Position numbers and translations under genes: made by a program. 64,000 nucleotides of DNA from Bolinopsis microptera (Eukaryota > Ctenophora > Tentaculata > Lobata > Bolinopsidae). Of the stretch, positions 12,247-22,230 are shown piece after piece. How positions within the stretch are numbered: the stretch's first letter is position 1; each line of letters starts with the position of its first letter. A model generated the notes under the pieces. The model ran no database searches. It had not been told where the DNA came from and saw nothing but the letters and a program-made list of their open reading frames with translations. Where the stretch lies: positions 4,526,001-4,590,000 of the forward strand of contig NC_087077.1 of the NCBI RefSeq assembly GCF_026151205.1, read 5' to 3'.

Positions 12247-12435
12247 TCATCTATCATCGTCATCCTCCTCTCTTTTCTTCTTCTTGGGCGTAACTGAGTC
12301 TCCAGCGAACAACCTGGCAACCGCCCCAAATGTTTTCATTATGTCCGGGAGATCGTAAGTCTGAGACAAGTGGACACCATACACGTAACTAACACCGAAT
12401 GAGAATGAAAAGAGTGCAGCTTTGCGAAAAGACAT
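12247..12435 (-). CDS. STMP1: STMP1-like short transmembrane mitochondrial protein
   Basis: A 62-residue frame in one exon encodes a micropeptide. An N-terminal hydrophobic segment (about residues 6-22, containing FSFG) is followed by LSQTYDLPDI and a Lys-rich then Asp/Glu-rich tail. Vertebrate STMP1 (47 residues) has the same order: an FTFG-containing membrane segment, LAQNYDIPN and a Lys-rich end. The family sits in the mitochondrial inner membrane and is linked to respiratory complexes. The acidic EEDDDD end extends about 15 residues beyond the vertebrate protein. The ATG chosen at 12435-12433 is the only one upstream of the hydrophobic segment. The call rests on a short motif, so homology is likely but not proved. 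Confidence 0.72.
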   Translation of the reverse strand: MSFRKAALFSFSFGVSYVYGVHLSQTYDLPDIMKTFGAVARLFAGDSVTPKKKKREEDDDDR

Positions 12436-12466
12436 TTAGGAGAGAGAACTTTCCAGAGGACAGTGA

Positions 12467-12522
12467 TTTACAAACGGTGTTTTTGATGAAGGAGCAGTTC
12501 AGCACCGCCGGTTATGAGTAAT
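12467..12522 (-). repeat. Fragment duplicated from ALG14 coding sequence
   Basis: About 55 bp, including 26 bases identical around GGTGTTTTTGATGAAGGAGC, match 15065-15115 inside the ALG14 exon in the same orientation. The copy lies just upstream of the STMP1-like start codon and may be in its 5' untranslated region. It is too short and frame-disrupted to encode anything. Confidence 0.75.
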
Positions 12523-12790
12523 GTAGAGGTGGAGCAGCAGCTAGTAGTGCAGCAACTTACATATAGATCTCAATCCATGGCTTGTAGACAGATCATTAGT
12601 CCAAACTGTAGAATTAGCTACAGTAGCTGGTGTTGTAATAGTTAATATTCAATACAATACTATATAACATAGTTCTAAACAGAATGGTGAATTAGGAACA
12701 TCTTCTAAATTATTGTAAGAATTAAGATACCTTACACTTAATAATTATTCTGAGTTCTTTCAATTTTGACAGGTATAGTAGTTGATAATA

Positions 12791-14315
12791 CAGGGTGGCC
12801 CATAAGTGACTACCCACACGCAACCTCTTAATAACTCACGTAATTCGTCTCCAAATTGCACCAAAATTTCAGAGATTATAGATATGGGTCAAACTTAGAT
12901 TTCCTGAAAGTTTCGTAAGCCACGCCCAATTACAGTGGGCGTGGCGTGACACTCCCTCTTTTTCACTATTGTCTTCATAAAATGAGAACGCTTTAAGCTA
13001 AGAACTCAAACTTTTTTGCACACATTTGGCTTGATAATTGAAAACTTTTCCCAAAGTTTCAAGTTCATTGGTTAAAATATGGCTAAGTTATGACCATTTC
13101 AAAACTCATCGGATACGTGATCCGAGCACTCAGTCAGTGATCTCGTCACTTGGTTAATGGCCTGTTTGGCTCACATGCACCGCTTGATTGGTTGCAGCCT
13201 GCTTATGGGCCGGCCTATACAGCTGACAGCACCTAAAACGCTATCACACGAATTTATGGTGGTGTCACCATTTCAGGGCTTGTTAGCCCTGCTAGTCACA
13301 GGTTCCTTACAATCAATAAAAAGGAATGAACCATCCATAGAATCATCGAAAATGGTTCACTATCCTCCCTTTACTGCAGAACAACGATTGTTCGTCAACC
13401 TGAAGAAAAAAAATGGGGTGTTCTACCCTCAGATTAAACGACAATTTCAGATGAAATTCAACCGACCACCCCCTTGCCGGAAAAGCTGCTTTGACTTTCA
13501 TCACAAGATCAAGTTTACGTTTTCTGCACACGATCGAAGAGTCGGCAGAAGACGAACTTCGAGGACTGTAGAAAACATCACGATGGTTGTTGGTGACGTG
13601 ATGGACACACCTAAGATTGGCACCCGGAAACGAGCTCCTGCCTTAGACATCAACAGAACAACCCTTCAGCGAATCCTAAAGCAAGACCTTTCTAACCGGG
13701 CCTACCGAATCACAAAGAAACACAAACTTTTGGACCGTGATTTCCAATCGAGGATAGATTTCGCCAACACATTCCTGTCGAAGCAGAATGTGGATCCCTA
13801 CTTTGAGGTTGATTTCATTTATTGATTTATCCTAAAAATTTGTGTTTTCCTTTCTAGCAAAGTCATCATCGGTATCCAATCAAAGCCTAATGAACCTCAT
13901 TAATACACGCTAACGCCTTACTCTTGATCAGATTGGGTGACGAGATCACTGATTGAGTGCAGAGATCACTGACTGAGTGCTCGGATCACATATCCGATGG
14001 ATTTTAAAATGGTCATAACTCAGCCATATTTTAACCAATGAACTTGAAACTTTTGGAAAAGTTTTCAATTATCAAGCCAAATGTGTGCAAAAAATTTTGA
14101 GTTCTTAGCTTAAAGCATTCTCATTTTATGAAGACAATAGTGAAAAAGAGGGAGTGTCACGCCACGCCCACTGTAATTGGGCGTGGCTTACGAAACTTTC
14201 AGGAAATCTAAGTTTGACCCATATCTATAATCTCTGAAATTTTGGTGCAATTTGGAGACGAATTACGTGAGTTATTAAGAGGTTGCGTGTGGGTAGTCAC
14301 TTATGGGCCACCCTG
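12791..14315 (+). mobile_element. Tc1/mariner-type element with long inverted repeats, DDE domain missing
   Basis: The element begins CAGGGTGGCCCATAAGTGAC and ends with the inverse, and a TA dinucleotide flanks each side (12789-12790 and 14316-14317), the Tc1/mariner target duplication. The terminal inverted repeats are unusually long, about 370-390 bp (12791-13160 and about 13925-14315), and include a GTGATCTCGTCAC palindrome and repeated ACTGAGTGC motifs. The short central part encodes only the DNA-binding half of a transposase. It was probably mobilised in trans. Confidence 0.88.
13352..13825 (+). pseudogene. Truncated mariner-like transposase, DNA-binding half only
   Basis: The frame contains a first helix-turn-helix (FTAEQRLFVNLKKKNG... 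with PPPCRKS, about 13365-13480) and a second region with a Val-rich helix and an NRTTLQRILKQD segment (about 13555-13700), the paired DNA-binding arrangement of insect/cnidarian Tc3- or mariner-like transposases. The frame stops just after FANTFLSKQN...DPYFEVDF, where the catalytic DDE domain should begin. No aspartate triad is present, so it cannot catalyse transposition. The frame is open upstream to 13157, but the upstream part lies in terminal-repeat sequence and is probably not translated. Confidence 0.78.
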
Positions 14316-14580
14316 TACGTCTGATTTATTGCTAAATTTCATATATCATTTTGTCATTTGCATTGAAGAAAATGGGTCTTGAAAATCATCTTTCTGCCAT
14401 CGGACTTGCACTTTTAAAGTGTAATTCAAGACTAAAGGAATTGATAATAATTTAGATTCATGAATCATTACATATAGATGTAAATTAGTTTAGTACTATT
14501 ATGCTAGTCAAATAGTCTGAAATTGAACATCTTGGTGAATGAATAATGAATCGAAGAAGTAGAAATACACGAACAATTAT

Positions 14581-15288
14581 TTACGATACAAGTCTCCCAA
14601 TATATTTGCACCTAAAGTTCCCCTCCGCTAAATGGGACCACTGAACCAAAACATGGTCAGCGAATAAAACTAGAATCTTAGCAGAAAGTGACAAAGTCTT
14701 GACCCTGCAAATACTCTCCACGTAAACAATCCTCCCCTTACACACCCCCAACACTCTCAATAGAAACACCATTACACAAACAGGGATACAAGTTCCAGGT
14801 CCGTTAACGAGCAGCACGTCAGGTCGCGCGTGCACCACGTGCGGTACACAGAGCAGTTGCGAGTACAGGGTTGTTAACACTGACGACACGTAGGACTGTC
14901 CCACCTCACGAGCCCTGGGTATCTTTGATATTACCACACTTTGTCCGGGTATTCTACCTAGGTACCCTTCAGGTACCTGTCTCCGGTACCCTGCCTCAAA
15001 CAGCTCTATCTTGTTATGACTCATTTTATCTGTATCTGCTACGATATAGTGTCTCGGATTGTAATTCACAGACGGTGTTTTTGATGAAGGAGCAGTTGTA
15101 GCGGCGGTTAGTAATTGTAACAGCTCAGCAGTGTGACCGCCTGATCCAGCAACGGTTAACAGGCGAACTGGTTGTGAAGGGAGAGAGGGGAGAAAGGGCG
15201 GAGTGTCGTTGTAATGAATTTGAAACAGAACGTAGAGTAGCCGCGTGAAGAGGACCACAAATAGCATGCCGCATACCGAACATAGCAT
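14581..15288 (-). CDS. ALG14: ALG14, UDP-GlcNAc transferase subunit
   Basis: A complete 235-residue protein in one exon (human ALG14 is 216). ALG14 anchors ALG13 to the cytosolic face of the ER, and together they add the second GlcNAc to dolichol-PP-GlcNAc in N-glycan assembly. Visible marks are an N-terminal membrane helix (about residues 8-22), VAGSGGHTAELL (46-57), HYIVADTDKMS, IPRAREVGQS, NGPGTCIPVC and VYVESICRVKTLS, and a C-terminal YIGRLV end, all in family order. A Pro/Ser/Thr-rich loop after the glycine motif is longer than in vertebrates. Part of that loop is duplicated near 12470. No ALG13 gene is in the window. Confidence 0.95.
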   Translation of the reverse strand: MLCSVCGMLFVVLFTRLLYVLFQIHYNDTPPFLPSLPSQPVRLLTVAGSGGHTAELLQLLTAATTAPSSKTPSVNYNPRHYIVADTDKMSHNKIELFEAGYRRQVPEGYLGRIPGQSVVISKIPRAREVGQSYVSSVLTTLYSQLLCVPHVVHARPDVLLVNGPGTCIPVCVMVFLLRVLGVCKGRIVYVESICRVKTLSLSAKILVLFADHVLVQWSHLAEGNFRCKYIGRLVS

Positions 15289-16021
15289 CCTGGGTGCACG
15301 GCATTAGAGTATGGAATATATTGTACTTTTCTCATTTTAAACCAGGGCTTAATTTTAATCATGTTGTAGACTACTATACTGACTATCAGATTTTATAATT
15401 CTGAACATTTTATAACATTAACGTGTACGTGATCGTGAATTTTGAATAACTTTGAGAAATATGGGAATATGATTATTACAGTAGTAATTACACCTCCTTA
15501 ATCCTTATGGGGAGGTGAAGTAGTTTTCTTTTTGACACAAGCGAAGAATTTTAAGATATAGCTAGTCGCATGTGAGATGTCGAGTTGACCAGTAAAATAG
15601 TAAGGGAAGTCACCTTTCCTTTTCAAAACATTTCACTTTCTCCAGTAAAATCAGAAATAATACAACAGTATTTGATACAAAACACTAATTTTACTAATTC
15701 ATATATGTGAACGGACTTTCTAGTGCATCAAGGTTATCAACAGAAATGAAGAAAAGTTGTATAAACAAATGAATCAATTAGTAAGTTAGACTTATCAATT
15801 AGTAAGTTAGACTAATAATTGAATTTTACCTAGAGGAAGATAAAGATGCAATTAAATGACCAAAATTCAAATAATACGATTGCAAATGCTTGAATCATGA
15901 AGGAAACACATGATATGCTCAGAAAGCTTCTCCAAAAGATCGCAGGGTCCAAACTTTTATGAATAAATTAACGAATTGAGTCTTGGCTAGCTAAAAGTTC
16001 GTTGGTTCTGAGAAGTTGAGA
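15289..16021. other. Intergenic region between ALG14 and COX4
   Basis: AT-rich sequence holding the ALG14 upstream region and the COX4 3' untranslated region. A short direct duplication of CAATTAGTAAGTTAGACT lies at about 15776-15811. No gene was recognised. Confidence 0.4.
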
Positions 16022-17974
16022 TTACCATTCGCCATCCTTCCTTGGTTGGAGAACTCCGTCATCATAGTACTTATCGGCTGGTCCCCACACAGGATGGTTA
16101 TGGAGCGCATCTAACCTGTCCTCCAACATATTCTGAGGGAGAAATAATGTCATTTTACTTAAAACTGAGCACATAGTTATCAAGTCAAGCATATTAGTAT
16201 TGCTTTAGTAGTACATTACAGGACACCTGTAGTACATCCTATTACTATAGTATAACAGTCAAATGTCTCATAACGTTGAGGGTGATCTCTGCCATTTTCA
16301 TTATTGCTTTTTAATGGGATTTCTGTTCCGAACGCGAAAACATTATGTATGCACCTTTGAAATAATTTCTATTCCCGTCTGATTCGTTAAAATCCTTTGC
16401 GAAAGTTATTTATAAATATCACCTATCAGTAATGAAATTGACAATAAAGATCTCACATATCTAACAAACATATCTCACATATCTCACATATCTCACATAT
16501 CTCACATATCTCACATATCTCACATATCTCACATATCTAACAAACATATCTCACATATCTTACATATCTCACATATCTCACATATCTCACCATATAATCA
16601 GGATGAAGTTGGAAGGGTGCGGGGTTTAGGACGTATTTCTTTATCAAATAGAAGATAGGGAATGCGAGTGAGATGAGCCAGAAGAAACCACCAAACACCT
16701 GGAACCCGTAGGAGGGAGGGTACTGCATCTCAGCGAATGTTACCGGATGGTAGGCTCGGTAAAGTTGAATTCTGTCCTCCTGTAGAATGTTGTGTTTAGT
16801 TAATTTATCTATCTGTTTAAAATATTCCTCTTTTAAAAATAGTTTATGTTCCAGTTCAGTATTGAGAACCTTCAGACGCAACTTACAAGTTAATGTCTTA
16901 AACTGAGTTTCCTTACAATTCAGGATGACATCATTGCATACATCTAGAACCCTCGGCCTCATAGAAGGTTTATCAATGTGATGAGCAGGATGAGCCAATA
17001 ATGCGCATAATTGAGGTGAAGTATTCTTTAGAGAATAGAGACCTTTACAGCATCAGATTCCAAATCATTGTCCAAATTCAAACACATTGTGTGTACAAGC
17101 TAGGCTACAGTGACTAAAGTGACGAGATTTCAATCTGTTGAGGGATTGCTATCCAGCATACGTCATGACAAAGGTTTCACCCTTTAACCATAGTTATGGG
17201 TATGTCGATCTTATCTCATTGTACGCAGCGATACTAAGTACACAAATCTGATAGAACGAGTGACGGCCGATGCGATGGTGCGAAAAAAAATTGCACAACG
17301 CGGTGATAAAGTACAACTGTAAATTGTATTTTATGTCAAAGAAAAGCACGTGTTATTGTTATAAATAATATATTAACGAAACAAGTATCTTAGCTCAAAT
17401 TACATCGGTCAGTTCCTTCCAGTCTCCTTTAGCCTTTTCTTGGATAGCCGATTGTGTCTCGTCTAGATGACGGTACATCCAGTATGGCATGGTCGCAGCA
17501 ACACTGAAATTGACACAATATGATTATATTCAAAGTATTCATTTGTTGTTCCAGTTCTTAATACTGTATATTATATATACCATTTAAAAAATTTGATTGG
17601 AATTGACTCAACATCTGTACGGTTAGGTGTGTCGCGATTATAATTTTGATAAGGACTGATCTAAAATATCTACACACTAGATACACATGGTACTACACAC
17701 TAGATACACATGGTACTACACATGGTAAGATGGTACTACACATGGTACTACACACTAGATCAGATACACATGGTACTACACATGGTAATACACACTAGTA
17801 ACTAGATACACATGGTACTACACATGGTACTACACATGGTACTACACATGGTACTACACATGGTACTACACACACTTACTCTTGAGGAGGAGGATAATGG
17901 GGAGGGTAGAACCTCAGAAACCGTTGAGGGGAACTCTGCTTCACCAAGGACATCAGACTTCTGGTGCTCGCCAT
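16022..17974 (-). CDS. COX4: Cytochrome c oxidase subunit 4 (four exons)
   Basis: Four exons splice in phase: 17974-17880, 17503-17404, 16779-16591 and 16132-16022, giving 164 residues. All junctions are GT...AG. The product is the nuclear-encoded subunit IV of respiratory complex IV in the mitochondrial inner membrane. The N terminus (MASTRSLMSLVKQ...RFLRFY) is Arg/Ser-rich like a targeting peptide. Family marks are a WKELTDEDRIQLYR stretch, FAEM, a single membrane helix in FGGFFWLISLAFPIFYLIKK, and a C-terminal NHPVWG...WDY-like segment ending in EW. Two introns start with tandem repeats abutting the donor site. The start ATG was chosen because it gives the targeting peptide and phases exon 1; an upstream ATG at 17987 is in another frame. 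Confidence 0.9.
16452..16590. repeat. 9-bp tandem repeat at COX4 intron 3 donor
   Basis: On the minus strand the intron opens GTGAGATAT and repeats this 9-bp unit many times with few variants (two TGTTAGATAT-type breaks). Each unit carries a GTGAGA splice-donor-like sequence. The first units stay open in the COX4 frame as Val-Arg-Tyr repeats. Confidence 0.92.
17686..17873. repeat. 12-bp tandem repeat at COX4 intron 1 donor
   Basis: Plus-strand units of about 12 bp (ACACATGGTACT) begin a few bases inside the intron. The last five (17808-17867) are nearly perfect, and longer diverged versions with CACTAGATACACATGGTACT lie to the left. In transcript sense they directly follow the GTAAGTGTGTGTAG donor. 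Confidence 0.9.
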
Positions 17975-18549
17975 TTTTATCTATCATAAGGTAAAACGTA
18001 AATTATTAATAGCTGTAGTAAATCCGCGATGGGGTGGCATAGGATAAATACATAAATTAATATTATATTAATATTATTAGCTTAGTGGCATACAAAAGAA
18101 ATATTATCGAGTTTTACAACTGGTTTTTAGGAATAAACATGATCTGTATGATACGAACACACGTACCAATGTATAAAATATCCACGTCGTTAATTACATT
18201 AAACGCGATTATTAATTATAAAGAGGGTCACACAACTCGAGATAAATAGAAAATTAAACGGTTTAACGGTGTCAGATCAATTTGAAAGGTGTAACCTTCT
18301 CCATATTTCAATTCAGTGCTCCCAAATGTCCCGTCCAAACTTCCAAATAAATGTTTTATTTTAGAAATAGAATAACTGAATTCATCCGGACTATGAAGCC
18401 CTTACATTGGGCTACTATTACGCATGTCAGTACCTATTGGTAAGTTTTATCACTCTTTAGATCGTATTTTATCATGATATATGATATGATAGATTATAGA
18501 TCTATTCATGATAGCACTGCACTGTGTATTATTATAGTTTACATGATAA
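17975..18549. other. Intergenic, COX4 upstream region
   Basis: AT-rich DNA upstream of COX4. It should contain the COX4 promoter but no specific element was recognised. A short AT palindrome, TTAATATTATATTAATATTA, lies at 18058-18077. Confidence 0.35.
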
Positions 18550-20440
18550 TAATAATAATAATAAAATTTGGTAGCTTAAACACAAACTCTAAGCCCAGTG
18601 GATAAACCACAAAACTTATGCTCTATTGTGTGAAACAAAGATACTAGATCAAGATAACTATCAAGGAGTGTATGCATAGGACATAAAAAGTTTTGGAACG
18701 AAGATGACATGCTTGTGAAGCGAGCTAACAGTCTAGTTGCTAACAAGTTCAAAAAGATCATGACATTAGGTTGCATCCTAAACAGTTTAAGCAAATAACA
18801 TAAAGTTATTATATTGTCGATTAATCGCTCATGCCATAACTTTTCTTAAACAGGTGAGTTTTTAATAATGTTTTGAACAGATCAACATTGGAACAAGTCT
18901 TAATTTCAATTGGTAGTTGGTTCCAGATTTTCGGAGCAACAGTCTGAAACGCTCTTGGGTGTGATCTTGTAGATCCGACGGGTAGGTGTAAGGAGGAAGT
19001 TCTTCTGCTACTCGAACTAACAAATGTTACTAGATCACACAGATATGCAGGAGCAACACCATTGACGGCTTTGAAAATCAGTAAGCATAACTTAAACTCA
19101 ATCCTCTCCTTCACCTTGAGCCAATGAAGGGATTTGAGCTTCTCCTCGACTGAGTCTCTCTTCTTTAATCCAAAAACCAGACGGCATGCTCGGTTCTGAA
19201 TGTTCTGCAGCTGCGTAATTGAGGCTTGACTACAACCATAGTAAAGTGCATTGCAGTAGTCAAGCGATGAGATTACAATTGCTTGAGTCAGTGTTCCCAT
19301 CTGTTTGGTTGTGAGGAATGTTTTCATCTTAGCAAGGTCTCTTAGTTTCAGAAAACACGATGTTTTAAGTTGCTTGATTTGCTCACCAAAGTTTAGTTGA
19401 GAGTCGAGACGAAATCCGAGGTTCTTTGCAACAGGTGACAGCCTGACACACGTCTCAGAGTTAACAAACACGCCCCCTATAGACAGCTGCTGGAGAACAA
19501 GCGGTGTCCCAAAGACAAGAATCTGGGTTTTTCCTGCATTGAGCTGTAGATAATGTTTTTTCATCCAGTCATTAATTTCTTGGAAACATTTGGGAACATC
19601 GTTGATAAGGACGGTGGGCTCCTCGTTTGGCTTGAAACTTTTATACAGCTGATGATCGTCGGCGTAACCCTGGATGGAGAAGTTCAAATCATGTGCTGCT
19701 GAGTACAAAGAGCGAATGTAGATGTTGAACAGGACCGGACCCAGCACAGAGCCCTGTGGGACTCCAAACTTAATCACTATCTCATAAGATTCCTCATTTC
19801 CAACTTTAATCGTTTGACATCTACCTGTGAGGAAGCTGCTGAACCATTTCCAAGCTGTCCCTGTTATTCCCAACTCATTTCTGAGGATGTTCAGTAGTTT
19901 GCAGTGGTCAACTGTATCAAAAGCTGCGCTGAGATCTAGGAGAAGAACAACAGTTGCCTTGCTTTCTGTAGATGCAATGAGTAGATCGTTAACAACTCTC
20001 ACAAGCAGAGTCTCGGTGCTGTGTTTTGATTTGTATCCAGACTGCTGTGGGATGTTCAGGTTGTTGTTTTCTAGATGTTCATTTAGACGCCTGAGCACTA
20101 CTCTTTCTATCAACTTGCCCACAAAACTAAGGTTAGATATTGGTCTGTAATTCTTGAGATTATCACTATCTAATCCCTGGCCCTTGATCAGGGGTGTGAT
20201 ATGAGCTAGTTTAGCGCCATCAATACTGCCAGAAGATAATGAAGCATTTACTATGTCAACTAAGACGGGTAGTAGAACCTCAAGGTTTTCTTTAAAGATG
20301 TTTGCAGGTAGAGGGTCAATTGAAGAAGACTTGATCTCAGATGCCTTGATTATCTCCTCTAGTTCTTCTAGAGTAGTTGGAGAGAACTCAGCTAGTTTTT
20401 CTCCGCAGTAAGAGGGCGTTTGCTCCCTATCTGACTAATA
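18550..20440 (-). mobile_element. 5'-truncated L2/CR1-like LINE
   Basis: The minus-strand insertion ends at its 3' side with a (ATT)n tail (18549-18566), as in L2/CR1-type LINEs. Its 5' end is truncated within the reverse transcriptase frame near 20440, about ten bases from the stop codon of the GLYAT-like gene. About 270 bp of 3' untranslated sequence precede the tail. Confidence 0.85.
18821..20433 (-). pseudogene. LINE reverse transcriptase, 5'-truncated but otherwise open
   Basis: The frame is open from the truncation point to 18821. Its upstream part (20433-20123) carries the reverse transcriptase finger motifs, with ITPLIKG and YRPISNLSFVGK. The part from Met 20122 contains GYKSKHSTETLL, motif A LLDLSAAFDTVDH, motif B GVPQGSVLGPVLFN and motif C YADD (about residues 153-156 of that part), then the thumb and a C-terminal tail ending in HLFKKSYG. 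No stop or frameshift breaks it. The N-terminal endonuclease is missing, so the copy is dead on arrival. Clade L2/CR1 is inferred from motif wording and tail. Confidence 0.9.
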
Positions 20441-20446
20441 TAATCG

Positions 20447-21346
20447 TTACAAAACTTGGTCATTAACTGTAGTTTTAAAAAGATACATTTTATAAGCTCT
20501 ATTCTGCTTAACCCACCCTTCACTAGAGAATAATTTAATTGATGCATAGTTTTCATGATATATGCTTAAGGAGGGTCCAAAACTACGGGCATCCTTAATG
20601 GTGTTGTACATTTGCTTAACTATGAGTCTCGCAAGGCCCGTCCTACGATGAGAGTGTAAGACATGCAATTGTCCGGCAGTGCCATCAGAATAAACATTCA
20701 TCCAGCCGACTGGAAACTCTTCATTTTTATGAAATACGGCAACATGTGGCCGCCTTATGTTCAGTGCAACATACTTTTCATATTTCTTATCTCCTTTGTG
20801 CGGTGTTACTCCAATATCTTGAGTCCAGATGTTTGTAATGAACTCTACATGTTTGTTTTGAAGTGTTCCGAATCTGTATCCGTCAGGTAAGTCGGGGATA
20901 ACTTCACAGGTGATCGCAGCACTTGAGCTTGGTAAATACATATCATATTTATATTTCCCAGTGGCAGTGTAGCTATTATTCGTTACTTTGTTGAATTTGT
21001 TGAAGAATGTATCCATAAATCTCTCTGACTGCAAAGAAAGGGCTACCATATCCATACTCATTTTAGAAACGATGTATGGCCTAAAAACTAGCTCACAAAA
21101 CTCAGTCCGGTCAGCTGAATTAGAATGTTTGTCACAGTGAACATTTACTGAACCAATCTCTCCACGAGAAGACAGCCCATAAATCACAGAGAAGTACAGC
21201 CCACCTTCAGATCGATAAGATTCGATACAAACCGGCTCTTCCTCTGCATTTAACCATTTGTTTTCAAAGCTGCTAAGAGCTTGCTTGTAGAGTAGATTCT
21301 CATCCAGAGAGATTTCGGACGAATGCAGATTTTCACATTTTTTCAT
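20447..21346 (-). CDS. GLYAT-like GNAT N-acyltransferase
   Basis: A 299-residue single-exon gene close in length to vertebrate glycine N-acyltransferases (about 296). The C-terminal half holds the GNAT fold: PVGWMNVYSDGTAGQLHVL followed by the acyl-CoA pyrophosphate-binding loop HRRTGLA (233-239) and a conserved LSIYHENYASIKLFSSEGW near the end. Family members conjugate acyl groups from CoA to glycine or other amines; substrate here is unknown. The N-terminal half is diverged. The stop codon lies only about ten bases from a truncated LINE, so the transcript's 3' untranslated region is probably LINE-derived. Confidence 0.75.
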   Translation of the reverse strand: MKKCENLHSSEISLDENLLYKQALSSFENKWLNAEEEPVCIESYRSEGGLYFSVIYGLSSRGEIGSVNVHCDKHSNSADRTEFCELVFRPYIVSKMSMDMVALSLQSERFMDTFFNKFNKVTNNSYTATGKYKYDMYLPSSSAAITCEVIPDLPDGYRFGTLQNKHVEFITNIWTQDIGVTPHKGDKKYEKYVALNIRRPHVAVFHKNEEFPVGWMNVYSDGTAGQLHVLHSHRRTGLARLIVKQMYNTIKDARSFGPSLSIYHENYASIKLFSSEGWVKQNRAYKMYLFKTTVNDQVL

Positions 21347-22230
21347 GATAGTACCGTTAATTGCTACCCAGTACCTTCTGAAGATTTGGGAGATAAAGAG
21401 TAAGAGATTCAGTAATTAAGTGACATGGTTTTGTATAGAAATTGATAATATCGCACATGATTAGGACTGACCACTGGGCTAGAACAAGCTATAACTTAGA
21501 ATCGGTTTGGAGAAGTACAAATTATTTTCAAAAAACATGATGATATCAATTTCTGCGATACACAGTCCTCCAGCTCCCTCTTTAATTTTGTGAAACAATA
21601 AAACCGGCACAAATAGATTCTATAAAAATTACCATTACAGTCCAAAAACGTTCACCATTGGAATAACAAGTACGTTTTTAAGTTTAATTCTTCCAAACTT
21701 ATTGCAAGTTTCAACTCACTTCGTGTGTTAACCTGTTTAGGTTTACCTCCAGTCTTGCCATCTACTTAATTGTAATAAATGAAGTGTGGCAATGACATTT
21801 GGACTTCCTTCCCCCAATTTAAAACGATTTTAGGAGTAAAAGTGGCCTGTAAAATTTCGTCTCGCACTTATCCATCCAAAGGCATTTTATATCAGGTGTT
21901 TAGTTTTGTATTTGAAATTATGAATACAAATTACTAAAAATTACATACATTTTATTATTTAAAAGCATAAACAACTGCAACATGCACGAAAAGCTCTTAT
22001 AAACTGAAGCCAGCTCAGCTCAAATCATATTAATTCATTAATTAATCAACAAAGAATTAATGAAAGGGTATAGATAGGATAGGTCTCATAAAAGTTAGAG
22101 TATAACATTTTGAAAATTTATAAACAATATCAGCGTTCAAATATCATCAAAATATGATTCACCTTGATACTTATCAATTCAAATTAATCAGATCTTATTG
22201 TTGGGCCAGCACCTAGCCAATAAATATTTG
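21347..22230. other. Intergenic between RABGGTB and GLYAT-like gene
   Basis: AT-rich sequence with no recognised frame or transposon end. It should contain the RABGGTB 3' untranslated region and the promoter of the acyltransferase gene. Confidence 0.4.

Noticed and set aside
17802..17994. Overlapping 60-residue frames on both strands at COX4 exon 1
   Set aside because: They read through the 12-bp repeat and the exon in other frames; the phased COX4 exon explains the region.
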